A stretch of DNA of 35,813 bases from Thermoplasmata archaeon. GTDB lineage: Archaea; Thermoplasmatota; Thermoplasmata; Thermoplasmatales; Thermoplasmataceae. The DNA lies in assembly GCA_021806295.1 (NCBI GenBank), contig JAJZXS010000006.1, forward strand, positions 1 to 35,813, given 5' to 3'. Made by a program: the position numbers and the translations under genes. The notes under the pieces are model-generated. The model made no database searches, was not told the DNA's origin, and saw only the letters and a list, made by a program, of their open reading frames with translations. This document shows, one piece after another, positions 1 through 8,036 of this stretch. Every line of letters begins with the position of its first letter. The stretch's first letter is position 1.

Positions 1-541
1 TATAATTCCTAACAGAATCTATCATTTCAACTGCCATATTCTTGTCATATACAGATGCAGTGGTTATCTTCCATTCCATTACAGATAATGAATCAGTATC
101 TATTGAAGCATGCACCTTCCTTCCATACTCATAGCCCATTGTGCCGTAACACCATGAACTTTCAGGATCCTTGTATTTCTTATTCTTCCTTCTCCTCTGT
201 GCTGTGGTATCCTTACAGGGCTTTACAACTGATGAATTTACTGCAGCACTGTCATTATAGGGGTTTATTATATCTATTATTGATGAATTTATATAATGCC
301 AGTCTATCCTTAAAGATCTGCAGGATAATGTCCTGAAGTTGGGTATATCTGTCATATTCAACATTTCCATGAATTCAGGATGGTTATTGAAGAAGTATTT
401 CGATGACCTGTATGATACTCCATATATTTTCAAAATTACAATAATCTTTACAATTAGGGATGCAGAATATTTTCTTATTCTATTCTCCGCAACTATTTGA
501 GCCAACCTTTGCATAATTAATGGGATGTGGTTCGCTTCCAT
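1..541 (-). CDS. DDE transposase, IS4/IS5-like, N-terminal part (cut by window edge)
   Basis: An open frame reads leftward from an ATG at 541, with an in-frame TAA just upstream, and leaves the window at base 1 (about 180 residues seen). The start MEANHIPLIMQ is followed by a helical basic N-terminal region. A Lys/Arg linker near residue 115 leads to YGRKVHASIDTDSL and then ITTASVYDKNMAVEMID, a layout typical of the RNase H-fold core of IS4/IS5-class transposases (known family pattern). The Asp of HASIDTD is intact. The upstream position where a first catalytic Asp is expected reads AVNSSVVK, with Asn. No terminal inverted repeat could be fixed; the element end should lie within about 541-620. 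It could be a live copy or a decayed one; the missing C-terminus prevents a decision. Confidence 0.75.
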   Translation of the reverse strand, partial: MEANHIPLIMQRLAQIVAENRIRKYSASLIVKIIVILKIYGVSYRSSKYFFNNHPEFMEMLNMTDIPNFRTLSCRSLRIDWHYINSSIIDIINPYNDSAAVNSSVVKPCKDTTAQRRRKNKKYKDPESSWCYGTMGYEYGRKVHASIDTDSLSVMEWKITTASVYDKNMAVEMIDSVRNY

Positions 542-676
542 ATCCCACTGATAATTTTCAAATTAATAAATATGGCAATTGTCGAACAAATTATGAAAGT
601 TTGGACATTCTAAGCATATTCTATAATAGATCTTTCAGCAATAATTCTATGGAAGAAGGTTAAAAAGGATAATCCT

Positions 677-868
677 GTGCATCTGAGAGAGCAAAAATAT
701 TTCTTCATAATACCTCTGCTTGGGATTGTAACAATTTTTATCACTATTTCATACCTGGGACTCCACGCCATAGAAATAAGCCTTTCGGTATTATTGATCG
801 TTTCTGTTATTTACGGGTTGAAGCATATACTTGAGTCAAGAAATGTTATTAAATCGGCAAAAAAATGA
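677..868 (+). CDS. small two-helix membrane protein
   Basis: A 63-residue frame starts at GTG 677, with an AAAAAGGA stretch about 8 nt upstream that can serve as a ribosome site. The protein has a short charged head (HLREQKY), two hydrophobic segments (about residues 9-28 and 31-47) and a basic tail ending KSAKK. This suggests a small inner-membrane protein with both ends on the cytoplasmic side. No family recognised. It lies between the transposase end and isocitrate dehydrogenase and could be a fragment left by the insertion, but hydropathy and codon use look genuine. An ATG at 649 is out of frame and yields only MEEG before a stop. Confidence 0.5.
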   Translation: MHLREQKYFFIIPLLGIVTIFITISYLGLHAIEISLSVLLIVSVIYGLKHILESRNVIKSAKK

Positions 869-1018
869 TACCACGTATAAGTGAAGTTAGAGTATTTGGG
901 AAAACCCGGTATAGAATTAAAAAATAAAAAAACCATGGATTCCACTATATTTATTCTACTAATAAATTGTAATAAGAGAAATATTAATAATTCATATACC
1001 GATGACTACAGGATTTAT

Positions 1019-2197
1019 ATGGGGAAAATAACATTTGAAAACGGAAAGTGGAAAGTGCCCGATAGCCCTACAATTCTATATACCGATGGAGATGGTATAG
1101 GTCCGGAGATCATGGATGCAACAAGGAAAGTTGTTGACGCGGCTGTTAAAAAAGCATACAAAAATAAAAAAATAGAATGGAGAGAGGTTCTTGTTGGCGA
1201 TAAAGCCCTAAAAGAAAAAAATGACAGGTTTCCGCAGGAATCACAGGATGCTATCAACGAATACCGGGTACTGTTAAAAGCTCCACTGGGAACACCCATA
1301 GGAACCGGTTTTAAATCAATAAATGTTAGAATCCGGCTCATGCTTGACCTTTATTCCAATATAAGGCCTGTAAATTATATGAAAGGACTGGAAAGTCCGC
1401 TCAAGCACCCGGAAAACGTCAATCTAACTATATTCAGGGAAAATACAGATGACCTCTACATGGGAATAGAATGGAAATATGACAGCCCGGAAGCTGCCGA
1501 GATAAGAAAATTCCTCATGGACAAATTTCAGGTCCATATAAGTGACGACTCTGGAATAGGAATCAAGCCCATGAGCAGGGCAAAAACGCAGAGAATTACC
1601 AGGGCGGCTGCCAAATTTGCCATAGAGAACAATAAAAAGAAAATAACCATAATGCACAAGGGAAACGTAATGAAATACACGGAAGGTGCATTTAGAGAAT
1701 GGGCATATGAAACCTTGGAAAATGAATTCGGAGGCTATGTTTCAAAGGACGATCCCAGCAAAATACTGGTAAATGACATGATAGCCGATAATATGTTTCA
1801 GCAGATTATAACCAGGCCTGAAAACTATGAGGTTATAATAGCCCCCAATATTGACGGTGATTACATCTCAGATGCAGCAGGAGCTCTAATAGGAAATATA
1901 GGTACACTTGGCGGTGCAAATGTGGGAGATAATGGTGGTATGTTCGAGGCAGTCCACGGAACAGCACCGAAGTATACCGGAATGAATGTTGCAGACCCTC
2001 TTGGTCTCATAAGGGGTGCACAGCTCATGCTAAAATACATGAACTGGCATGAAGCCCATGATGTTGTGGAAAGGGCAATAGGGACTGCTATAGAAACAAA
2101 AAGGGTGACGCAGGACCTTGCAAAATTCTTCAATGTAAAACCCATGGGAACAAAGGAATTTGGAGAAAGCCTGGTAACCATAATAGAAAATATGTGA
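1019..2197 (+). CDS. icd: isocitrate dehydrogenase (NADP-type)
   Basis: Oxidises and decarboxylates isocitrate to 2-oxoglutarate in the citric acid cycle, in the cytoplasm. The 392-residue protein has the family's usual length. Substrate-site residues are visible: S100, N102 and R106 in FKSINVRIRLMLDLYSNIRP, with R116 further on. The C-terminal half has GGANVGDNGGMFEAVHGTAP followed by K-Y, where Lys-Tyr after HGTAP is the mark of NADP use; the later Tyr of the E. coli enzyme is replaced by Gln (VTQD). The frame is open back to 881, but TATA-like ATATTAATAA at 981-990 sits about 30 nt before ATG 1019, and the 46 upstream codons look non-coding, so 1019 is chosen. Single-gene unit. Confidence 0.93.
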   Translation: MGKITFENGKWKVPDSPTILYTDGDGIGPEIMDATRKVVDAAVKKAYKNKKIEWREVLVGDKALKEKNDRFPQESQDAINEYRVLLKAPLGTPIGTGFKSINVRIRLMLDLYSNIRPVNYMKGLESPLKHPENVNLTIFRENTDDLYMGIEWKYDSPEAAEIRKFLMDKFQVHISDDSGIGIKPMSRAKTQRITRAAAKFAIENNKKKITIMHKGNVMKYTEGAFREWAYETLENEFGGYVSKDDPSKILVNDMIADNMFQQIITRPENYEVIIAPNIDGDYISDAAGALIGNIGTLGGANVGDNGGMFEAVHGTAPKYTGMNVADPLGLIRGAQLMLKYMNWHEAHDVVERAIGTAIETKRVTQDLAKFFNVKPMGTKEFGESLVTIIENM

Positions 2198-2228
2198 TAT
2201 TCCGGGAGAAATTCCGTACAAGGCAAAC

Positions 2229-2474
2229 CTATCTATTACTATTTTCCATTTTTTTAATAGATTTTTCATAGTTTTTTAATATAAGCAATTCAGCCAGTAC
2301 TAGGAAACCGCCCACAGCCAGAACCGTTATAATGCCATTGGCCACTATTCCCGTTTTAACGTTAAGGTAGGATGTACTGACCCTGAGTGCAACTGTTATA
2401 ACACCGAATGGGAGCAAAACCTTTCTATGCTTCCATGTAAATCTTTCATAATCATTCTGGCTAAGTACAGTCAT
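2229..2474 (-). CDS. small two-helix membrane protein
   Basis: An 81-residue protein begins MTVLSQNDYERF, with a basic segment KHRK, then two hydrophobic helices (about residues 20-36 and 43-66) and a charged Lys-rich tail. This resembles the 2TM-type small membrane proteins common in Thermoplasmatales; no named family recognised. A TATA-like element (ATTTTATAGA on the minus strand, about 2495-2504) lies about 25 nt before the ATG, so the transcript is probably leaderless. It is convergent with isocitrate dehydrogenase (32 nt between the ends) and divergent from the permease. Confidence 0.6.
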   Translation of the reverse strand: MTVLSQNDYERFTWKHRKVLLPFGVITVALRVSTSYLNVKTGIVANGIITVLAVGGFLVLAELLILKNYEKSIKKMENSNR

Positions 2475-2687
2475 TTAATTTATATTACCTGACTCTATAA
2501 AATATCATTGCTTGATTCAATTGTAAATGATTCCTTATATTCAATACTATATACCGATATAAAAGTTTAAAATTATTTCCTATTTGTTAATACAAATATT
2601 TAAATTCATGTTATGTATTTTTATTGTTACAGTTGTCAATAGGGGAAATAAAGTATAAATTCATATTTTTGAGGGCAAGTATTAAAT

Positions 2688-4403
2688 ATGCTTACCTTAT
2701 CCTTATTTATGGAAGATTTAGATAATAAAGTTTTGGGAAAGAGGACCAAAACTGGAATGAGAAGAGGAATGAGCACCCACGAGGCAATAATGTTTGGAAT
2801 AGGTGGAGCAGTGGGCTCGGGTATCCTGTTTGCAGCGGCTGGTGGTACCTCGTATGCCGGTCCGGCAGTTATAATATCATGGATTCTTGCAGCTGTATTT
2901 ATCGTGCTGGTCACACTCCCATTCGCAGAATATTCTGCAATGTTTCCAAGGTCTGGAATCAGTGCCAGGGTTGCATATTATTCCTATGGGTCATACGGAG
3001 GATTTATGTCTGGATGGGGATTGCTAATATGGGCTGCCACCATACCGGCTATAGAGGCTGTGGCAGTAGCAACCTATGCATCACTGTATTTTCCATTTCT
3101 GTACAATGCGACTACCGGAGTTTTAACAGGCTACGGTATCTTTTTGGCTATATTACTGCTGCTGGGGTTCTTCGCACTGAACATGCTTGGAATTTCAAGA
3201 TTTGGGAAATTTAACAAGTTCCTGACCTGGGTAAAAATAGGGGTGGTTGTTGCGTTTATAGTAATACTTCCTATGTTTATATGGCACTGGGGTAACTTTA
3301 CCTCTGGACTTACAGGTGCAAGCAGTGCAGGAGGACTTTCAGGATTTCTTCCATCGGTGGGAGGATTATTCATAGCAATACCTGCTTCAGGTATATTATT
3401 CTCCTTCGGTGGATACAGGCAGGTTGCAGATATGGCAGGAGAGGTTAAAAATCCGGGAAAGACCATGCCAAAAATTATCGGTACAGTTCTGCTGGTTCAA
3501 TCCCTGCTGTATATAGGTATGGCAGTAGTGATAGTAGGTACAGTCAGCTGGGCAGGATTCGGCATACAGACCGGAGACTGGAACTTTGTCGGGGCTCTTG
3601 GGTCTCCTCTATCATCCATAATTCATGCAAATATAGTTCCAGGCATGACAGTAGGTGAGGCGGACCTGCTTGGAGGCATGGTCATAGTGTTCTTCCTGTT
3701 TGCCATATTCTCGCCAGGTGGAACCCTTGGAGTATATTTGACAGGAGCCAGCAGAATTATATTCGGGTATTCAGAGGAGGATGCACTTCCGGGAGCCTTT
3801 AGAAAAACAACCAAACATGGGGCTCCTTACTTTGCATTAATACTTGCACTGGTTCTGGCAATTATATTCCTGTTACCGCTGCCATCATGGTATGCCCTTG
3901 TTGACTTTGTTGTGGTTGCGGCAGTGGCAAACTTTGCCGTTGCCTCCATATCCCTGCCCGTATTGAGAAGGCTTTATCCTAACGTGGAAAGGCCATTCAA
4001 AATACCATATCCAATGCTGTGGAGTTTTGTGGCTTTCGAGGTTGCGACATACCTTATATACTGGTCTACATTCCCAACAACACTTTATGCACTGGGTGCA
4101 GTACTTGCAGGTTCTGTAATTTTCATATACCAGGCCAGCAGGAAGCACTTCATGGGGCTTAATCTGAAGAATTCAGCATGGATACCAGTATACATAGCCG
4201 GCATGATACTTTTATCATATCTCGGCGGATCACCTACCGGTGGAATAAACCTCATTGCATACCCATTCGACTACGTAGTTCTCGGTATATACGCTGCAAT
4301 ATTCTTCGTTATAGGCCTAAACAGTGCACCCAAAGAGCCACTCACCTCTGCAGAGGCATTGCTTGACCCAGCAAAGGAAGTGGACGCAGAAGCAGAGTAC
4401 TGA
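2688..4403 (+). CDS. APC-family amino acid/polyamine permease
   Basis: Secondary transporter for amino acids or related cations in the cytoplasmic membrane. The 571-residue protein has about 12 hydrophobic segments. It opens with a helix bearing FGIGGAVGSGILF, the unwound Gly-rich TM1 of the LeuT-fold APC superfamily, and carries GGYRQVADMAGEVKNPGKTM after the middle, the classical conserved cytoplasmic loop of the family. The C-terminal tail is acidic (DAEAEY). The substrate cannot be read from sequence. ATG 2688 is 28-30 nt after a TATA-like AGTATAAAT (2652-2660); an in-frame ATG at 2709 (MEDLDNK) is the alternative start. It ends 25 nt from the convergent cbiD stop. Confidence 0.88.
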   Translation: MLTLSLFMEDLDNKVLGKRTKTGMRRGMSTHEAIMFGIGGAVGSGILFAAAGGTSYAGPAVIISWILAAVFIVLVTLPFAEYSAMFPRSGISARVAYYSYGSYGGFMSGWGLLIWAATIPAIEAVAVATYASLYFPFLYNATTGVLTGYGIFLAILLLLGFFALNMLGISRFGKFNKFLTWVKIGVVVAFIVILPMFIWHWGNFTSGLTGASSAGGLSGFLPSVGGLFIAIPASGILFSFGGYRQVADMAGEVKNPGKTMPKIIGTVLLVQSLLYIGMAVVIVGTVSWAGFGIQTGDWNFVGALGSPLSSIIHANIVPGMTVGEADLLGGMVIVFFLFAIFSPGGTLGVYLTGASRIIFGYSEEDALPGAFRKTTKHGAPYFALILALVLAIIFLLPLPSWYALVDFVVVAAVANFAVASISLPVLRRLYPNVERPFKIPYPMLWSFVAFEVATYLIYWSTFPTTLYALGAVLAGSVIFIYQASRKHFMGLNLKNSAWIPVYIAGMILLSYLGGSPTGGINLIAYPFDYVVLGIYAAIFFVIGLNSAPKEPLTSAEALLDPAKEVDAEAEY

Positions 4404-4428
4404 AATAACATATATTTATTTTTGATAA

Positions 4429-5493
4429 TTAATATTCATTTTTTATAATTTCTATGGAAACATCTATTTTATTTTCAGTATATCTTCTAATATTCTCCAC
4501 ACATTTCTCTTTAATAGTTTCCAGAAATCTTTTATTATATTCAATAATCTGCATTACCTGAAGAACCGTATTGGCATTACTGATTTTCGATGCTATATTA
4601 TGTTCAAATCCACTATCTATGGCTACCGATGCCAGAAATTTGAAATTTACCCTGCTATTTGATGAATGCAGGTCCATATTATTATCAGCCAGTTTAGACA
4701 TCTTTCCAGGCATGCCTGCAACAACAATTTTTTTTATTCCTGCCTCCACTGCCCTTTTTAAGGAGAATCCCAGAAAATCACCTATTTCTATAAACTGCTC
4801 ATCAAGCAGGTCAGGGAATAATTTCTTAACTGCAGCATCGCTGCGCCCTCCTGTGCTGAAAACAAGAAAATCTATGCCCATTCTGGATGCTACCCTTATA
4901 CCCAACACAATAGATGCCTTCCAGGAGGAATCTGAAAAGGGTATTACTATCCCCCTGGTTCCAAGTATTGATATCCCTCCCACAATTCCCAGTTTTGGGT
5001 TGCATGTTTTTTTTGCAACTTCGGACCCTCCCGGAGCGTATATTGTAATTTTCACGCCTTCACGAACGCCGTGGGCTTCCATGATTTCTCCTACAGCATT
5101 TCTGATCATCTTTAATGGCACTGGATTTATTGCAGGATTTCCTGGCTTTACCGGCAAACCCTCCTTAGTGACTGTACCTATACCTTCACCACCTGTAATT
5201 ATTATTCCGGATTCCTCTGTGAGTTCTACCCTTGAATATATATACAATCCTGTCGTTACATCAGGGTCATCACCACCATCTTTTCTAACAGAGGCAATAC
5301 AGTACCCTTTTTCTATTCTCTGATTTTCTATTATAAAATCCGCCGTTTTTTTTACAGGCAGATAGATTTCTACTCTATTTACCATCTGGCCTGTAAGGAG
5401 CATAAGAAAGGCAGCTTTAGTGGCAGCCGTGGCACATGCTCCTGTTGTATATCCGTACCTTAAATTTGACCTATCCGGATTTTCAATATACAT
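4429..5493 (-). CDS. cbiD: cobalt-precorrin-5B C1-methyltransferase
   Basis: CbiD methylates C1 of the corrin ring with S-adenosylmethionine during ring contraction in the anaerobic (early cobalt) cobamide pathway. The 354-residue protein starts with the family hallmark RYGYTTGACATAATKAA and later has GGEGIGTVTKEGL, GTRGIVIPFSDSSW and FSTGGRSD, all typical CbiD blocks. The ATG at 5493 gives a start close to the hallmark. A 17-residue extension to 5544 would lie entirely inside cbiC and is rejected. Its first 11 nt overlap the end of cbiC, so translation is probably coupled. Last gene of the zinc ribbon-cbiJ-cbiC-cbiD operon. Confidence 0.93.
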   Translation of the reverse strand: MYIENPDRSNLRYGYTTGACATAATKAAFLMLLTGQMVNRVEIYLPVKKTADFIIENQRIEKGYCIASVRKDGGDDPDVTTGLYIYSRVELTEESGIIITGGEGIGTVTKEGLPVKPGNPAINPVPLKMIRNAVGEIMEAHGVREGVKITIYAPGGSEVAKKTCNPKLGIVGGISILGTRGIVIPFSDSSWKASIVLGIRVASRMGIDFLVFSTGGRSDAAVKKLFPDLLDEQFIEIGDFLGFSLKRAVEAGIKKIVVAGMPGKMSKLADNNMDLHSSNSRVNFKFLASVAIDSGFEHNIASKISNANTVLQVMQIIEYNKRFLETIKEKCVENIRRYTENKIDVSIEIIKNEY

Positions 5494-6082
5494 TTTCGTA
5501 CGCTTCCATTGCATTGAATATGGCAGCGGCAACTGCAGATCCACCCTTTCTGCTCAGATTTGTTATAAAATTTCCGTTAAATGAAAGAAGTTTTGACTTT
5601 GATTCCAGTGCAGATACGAAGCCCACTGGAACCCCAATTATTAATTCCGGGTTGCATGACCCATCATCCACTGATTCCAGAAGCGATAAAAGGGCAGTAG
5701 GTGCATCTCCAATTATATACACTCCGTCCGGATATTCCCGGCATGCCTTTTTAATTGCCAGGTAAGATCTTGATAGCCCGCTATTTTTTGCATTTTCTAT
5801 CACATCATGGTCATTAATAAAACATTTCCTCCTTGCATGTCTTGGAATTCCTGCATACACCATGTTGATATCTGTTATCACCATTCCTCCATTCCTGATG
5901 TACCCAAGGGAATTTTCAAAATGCCTGGAGAAGACAAGCGATTTTCCAATATCGAAATCTGCAGTTGCATGTACTGTCCTTACTATAATATCTGATTTTA
6001 ATGACCTGTCCAGTCCCATTTCACTCCTGATATAAGAAAAACTTCTGGAATAAATCTCTGAAGGATTCATGGTGCCATCCAT
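5483..6082 (-). CDS. cbiC: precorrin-8X / cobalt-precorrin-8 methylmutase
   Basis: CbiC moves the C11 methyl group to C12, giving (cobalt-)precorrin conversion to hydrogenobyrinate/cobyrinate. The 199-residue protein fits the family. It shows TVHATADFDIG with the His expected to protonate the ring, the segment VITDINMVYAGIPR, and GVPVGFVSALESK towards the end, all conserved CobH/CbiC blocks. The ATG at 6082 follows the cbiJ stop after two bases; a second ATG at 6070 is an alternative start. Downstream it overlaps cbiD by 11 nt. Made from the operon promoter near 7060. Confidence 0.92.
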   Translation of the reverse strand: MDGTMNPSEIYSRSFSYIRSEMGLDRSLKSDIIVRTVHATADFDIGKSLVFSRHFENSLGYIRNGGMVITDINMVYAGIPRHARRKCFINDHDVIENAKNSGLSRSYLAIKKACREYPDGVYIIGDAPTALLSLLESVDDGSCNPELIIGVPVGFVSALESKSKLLSFNGNFITNLSRKGGSAVAAAIFNAMEAYENVY

Positions 6083-6084
6083 AA

Positions 6085-6846
6085 TTATTTTATCCCCATA
6101 TCGTTTAAAATCTTTTTTATTTCAGCGAAATTCTCTCCTACTATTTTCCAGTTAAAGGTTTTTCTGGATATAATTATAACATTTATTCCCAGTGAGAGGG
6201 CCGCATTGACTTTTGGTTCTGCATTGAATCCACTATCCTTCGTAATTAAAGTATCTATTCTGTAATACTTCATTAATGCCCTATTAAGATTTTCATCAAA
6301 GTTCCCCTCCATTGCAATTATATGATCCTTTCTAACTCCAAGTTTTATCAGTAATGCAATATTTTCTGGGTCAGGTATTATACGCACATAGGCATTCCTG
6401 CTATCAATAATGCCTTTTAATTTCTCTATATGCTTAATTCCTGTAGTAATAAATATGTTATTGCCCTTCATTGCCCTTTCTTCTGCGGACTCATAGTTAT
6501 CTGCATAGAATATCTTTCTATCTCTGATTTTGATGCTCCCGCGATCATACCTGATAAGTGGAATACCTAGGCTTGCAGCGGCCCTCATGCAGGTTTCATG
6601 GAGGGAATCAGCGTAGGGATGTGATCCGTCTATCAATGCTTTAATGGAACCTTTTCTGCATATTTCTATAATAGAACTATAATCAAGCTTTCCCATTACA
6701 CTACTTATACCAGCCTCATGCAATTTTAAAACTCCATCATCTGTTGTGGCAGTTGCGAGGATATCAAAACCAGAAGATGAAAGTTCCATTGCAAGTTTGC
6801 GTGAATCAGAGGTCCCATCAAAAAGCATAATCATGTTTACTGCCAC
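6085..6846 (-). CDS. cbiJ: precorrin-6A / cobalt-precorrin-6A reductase
   Basis: Pyridine-nucleotide-dependent reduction of the corrin macrocycle at C18-C19, acting between CbiD and CbiC. The 253-residue protein starts with a nucleotide-binding strand and turn MLFDGTSDSRKLA, then DGSHPYADSLHETC, matching the CbiJ/CobK signature (usually DATHPFA), and TKDSGFNAEPKVNAA near the end. The first codon is GTG at 6846, one base overlapping the upstream zinc-ribbon stop (TAGTG). An ATG four codons later (6834) is an alternative start. A two-base gap separates it from cbiC. Confidence 0.9.
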   Translation of the reverse strand: MAVNMIMLFDGTSDSRKLAMELSSSGFDILATATTDDGVLKLHEAGISSVMGKLDYSSIIEICRKGSIKALIDGSHPYADSLHETCMRAAASLGIPLIRYDRGSIKIRDRKIFYADNYESAEERAMKGNNIFITTGIKHIEKLKGIIDSRNAYVRIIPDPENIALLIKLGVRKDHIIAMEGNFDENLNRALMKYYRIDTLITKDSGFNAEPKVNAALSLGINVIIISRKTFNWKIVGENFAEIKKILNDMGIK

Positions 6847-7034
6847 TATTTTTTTGCCTCTCTCAATTCTTTCTGAAACTTTTCAATATCCTTAAACCTG
6901 ACCTCGAGAACAAATGCCCCGACGTAATTGCAATCATCACATTTATAGATAGGGCCGGCAATTCCACCGGCAACCCAGTTAAGCTTCAATGAACCGCACT
7001 GGGGGCAAATTCTTACGTTCCTGTACTCGTCCAT
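6846..7034 (-). CDS. zinc-ribbon protein heading the cbi operon
   Basis: A 62-residue protein of unknown function with one zinc ribbon: CPQC near residue 10 and CDDC near residue 32, separated by a Gly-rich turn (GGIAGPIYK), then a charged helical tail. The ATG at 7034 (MDEYRN) is 27 nt from a TATA-like element; the ATG at 7046 would lie too close to it. Its stop overlaps the cbiJ start by one base, which ties it tightly to cobamide synthesis genes. A metal or RNA-related accessory role is possible but unproven. Zinc ribbons of this size are common in Archaea, so co-location may be partly chance. Confidence 0.75.
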   Translation of the reverse strand: MDEYRNVRICPQCGSLKLNWVAGGIAGPIYKCDDCNYVGAFVLEVRFKDIEKFQKELREAKK

Positions 7035-7056
7035 GTATGAACACATATTGAAACCG

Positions 7057-7066
7057 TATTTAACTA
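7057..7066 (-). promoter_or_regulatory. TATA box of the zinc ribbon-cbiJCD operon
   Basis: On the minus strand the sequence reads AGTTAAATACGG around 7055-7066, centred about 27 nt before ATG 7034. This is the usual archaeal TATA-to-start distance for a leaderless mRNA. No promoter is visible between the four genes, so this one probably serves all of them. Confidence 0.6.
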
Positions 7067-7119
7067 TTTTCAGCCGTGATTAGTTCTTATTACATGAAAG
7101 CGACATACTCCCAGGCTAC

Positions 7120-7137
7120 CGCAAAGTGATTTTTGCG
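7120..7137. other. 6-bp hairpin in GC-rich patch between divergent promoters
   Basis: CGCAAA (7120-7125) and TTTGCG (7132-7137) form a perfect 6-bp inverted repeat around a 6-nt loop. It sits in a GC-richer stretch (about 7095-7137) in otherwise AT-rich spacer between the cbi operon and the enoyl-CoA hydratase gene. It could be an operator, a remnant of an insertion, or part of a short RNA; nothing distinguishes these. Confidence 0.35.
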
Positions 7138-7165
7138 TAATAGTTAAAATATCTAGAGTGGTAAG

Positions 7166-7173
7166 TATTTAAT
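7166..7173 (+). promoter_or_regulatory. TATA box of enoyl-CoA hydratase gene
   Basis: TATTTAAT centred 24-25 nt before ATG 7194 matches the archaeal TATA consensus and spacing for a leaderless transcript. Confidence 0.6.
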
Positions 7174-7193
7174 CGAATTATGAATATATATAC

Positions 7194-7946
7194 ATGGAGT
7201 ATACAGATATAAATCTGGTAGAGGAAGAGGGCATATCGGTTATATATTTTAACAGAGAAAAACAGTTGAATACAATAACAGGACACATGGTTGATGAAAT
7301 AATCCGTGCAATGAAAAGTGTAAGTAATAGTTGCAGGTCAATCATAATCGGTGGCAGAAATAATTTTTCTGCAGGAGCAGACGTTGCCCAGTTTCAAAAT
7401 ATAGATACACGCAGTGCATATGAATTTCATATAAAGCTCAATGAACTGGCACTTTTTTTCAGGAGTTACCCAAGGCCGGTAATATCATTTCTTAACGGGT
7501 ATGTGCTTGGTGGTGGTCTGGAGCTGTCGCTGTCCACAGACATAAGAATATGCTCTGAAAATGCCATACTGGGCCAGCCAGAAATAAATCTTGGTATAAA
7601 TGCAGGTGCGGGCGGAAATGTGGTACTTCCTTCTGTTATAGGACGCAACAGGGCCCTATACATGATACTCACAGGGGAAAAAATCACCGCTTCCCAGGCA
7701 TATGATTTTGGCCTCGTGGATCTGCTGTCGGATAACTCCGAGTTAGAGGCAAGAAGGATAGCAACCTTGATAAATAGGATGCCAGAGGAAACAGTATCCA
7801 CTGCAAAGCGGACAGTAAATAATGTAGCGAGTAACGGTCTCGAAATGAAACTGGATTACGAAGCGGCTCTCTTTGGCATACTTCAATCAGAAAAATATAC
7901 AAAGGAGAGGATAGACAGGTTTATGCAGAAAAAAGGAAAACAATAA
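7194..7946 (+). CDS. enoyl-CoA hydratase/isomerase (crotonase) family enzyme
   Basis: Crotonase-fold enzyme, most likely hydrating 2-enoyl-CoA to 3-hydroxyacyl-CoA in fatty or branched acid breakdown, in the cytoplasm. The 250-residue protein has the usual length. The oxyanion-hole segments FSAGAD (about residues 59-64) and GYVLGGGLELSL (about 102-113) are intact, the latter carrying the first catalytic Glu. The second Glu lies in LGQPEINLGINAGAGG. Both Glu residues argue for hydratase rather than isomerase-only activity. It is a single gene with its own promoter; a thiolase lies 1.3 kb downstream on the other strand. Confidence 0.88.
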   Translation: MEYTDINLVEEEGISVIYFNREKQLNTITGHMVDEIIRAMKSVSNSCRSIIIGGRNNFSAGADVAQFQNIDTRSAYEFHIKLNELALFFRSYPRPVISFLNGYVLGGGLELSLSTDIRICSENAILGQPEINLGINAGAGGNVVLPSVIGRNRALYMILTGEKITASQAYDFGLVDLLSDNSELEARRIATLINRMPEETVSTAKRTVNNVASNGLEMKLDYEAALFGILQSEKYTKERIDRFMQKKGKQ

Positions 7947-8036
7947 CTCATTTTTTATTAAAATTATAAATATACATTACAGAAAAACTATTTTATATTG
8001 TTAATTTTGCGATGTTATCATTGAATAATTTGTAAG

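Noticed and set aside
55-336. Plus-strand 93-residue open frame at the left edge
   Set aside because: It is the antisense shadow of the leftward transposase, whose frame has recognisable family motifs.
881-1018. N-terminal extension of isocitrate dehydrogenase
   Set aside because: TATA-like sequence falls inside it and the translation does not look like the family; ATG 1019 starts right before the conserved region.
4571-5323. Plus-strand 250-residue open frame
   Set aside because: It lies entirely antisense to cbiD, which carries clear family motifs; composition (Ser, Pro, Ile rich) is typical of a shadow.
7047-7193. Cobalamin riboswitch upstream of the cbi operon
   Set aside because: No B12-box-like sequence is seen and the operon promoter is leaderless, leaving no room for an RNA switch.
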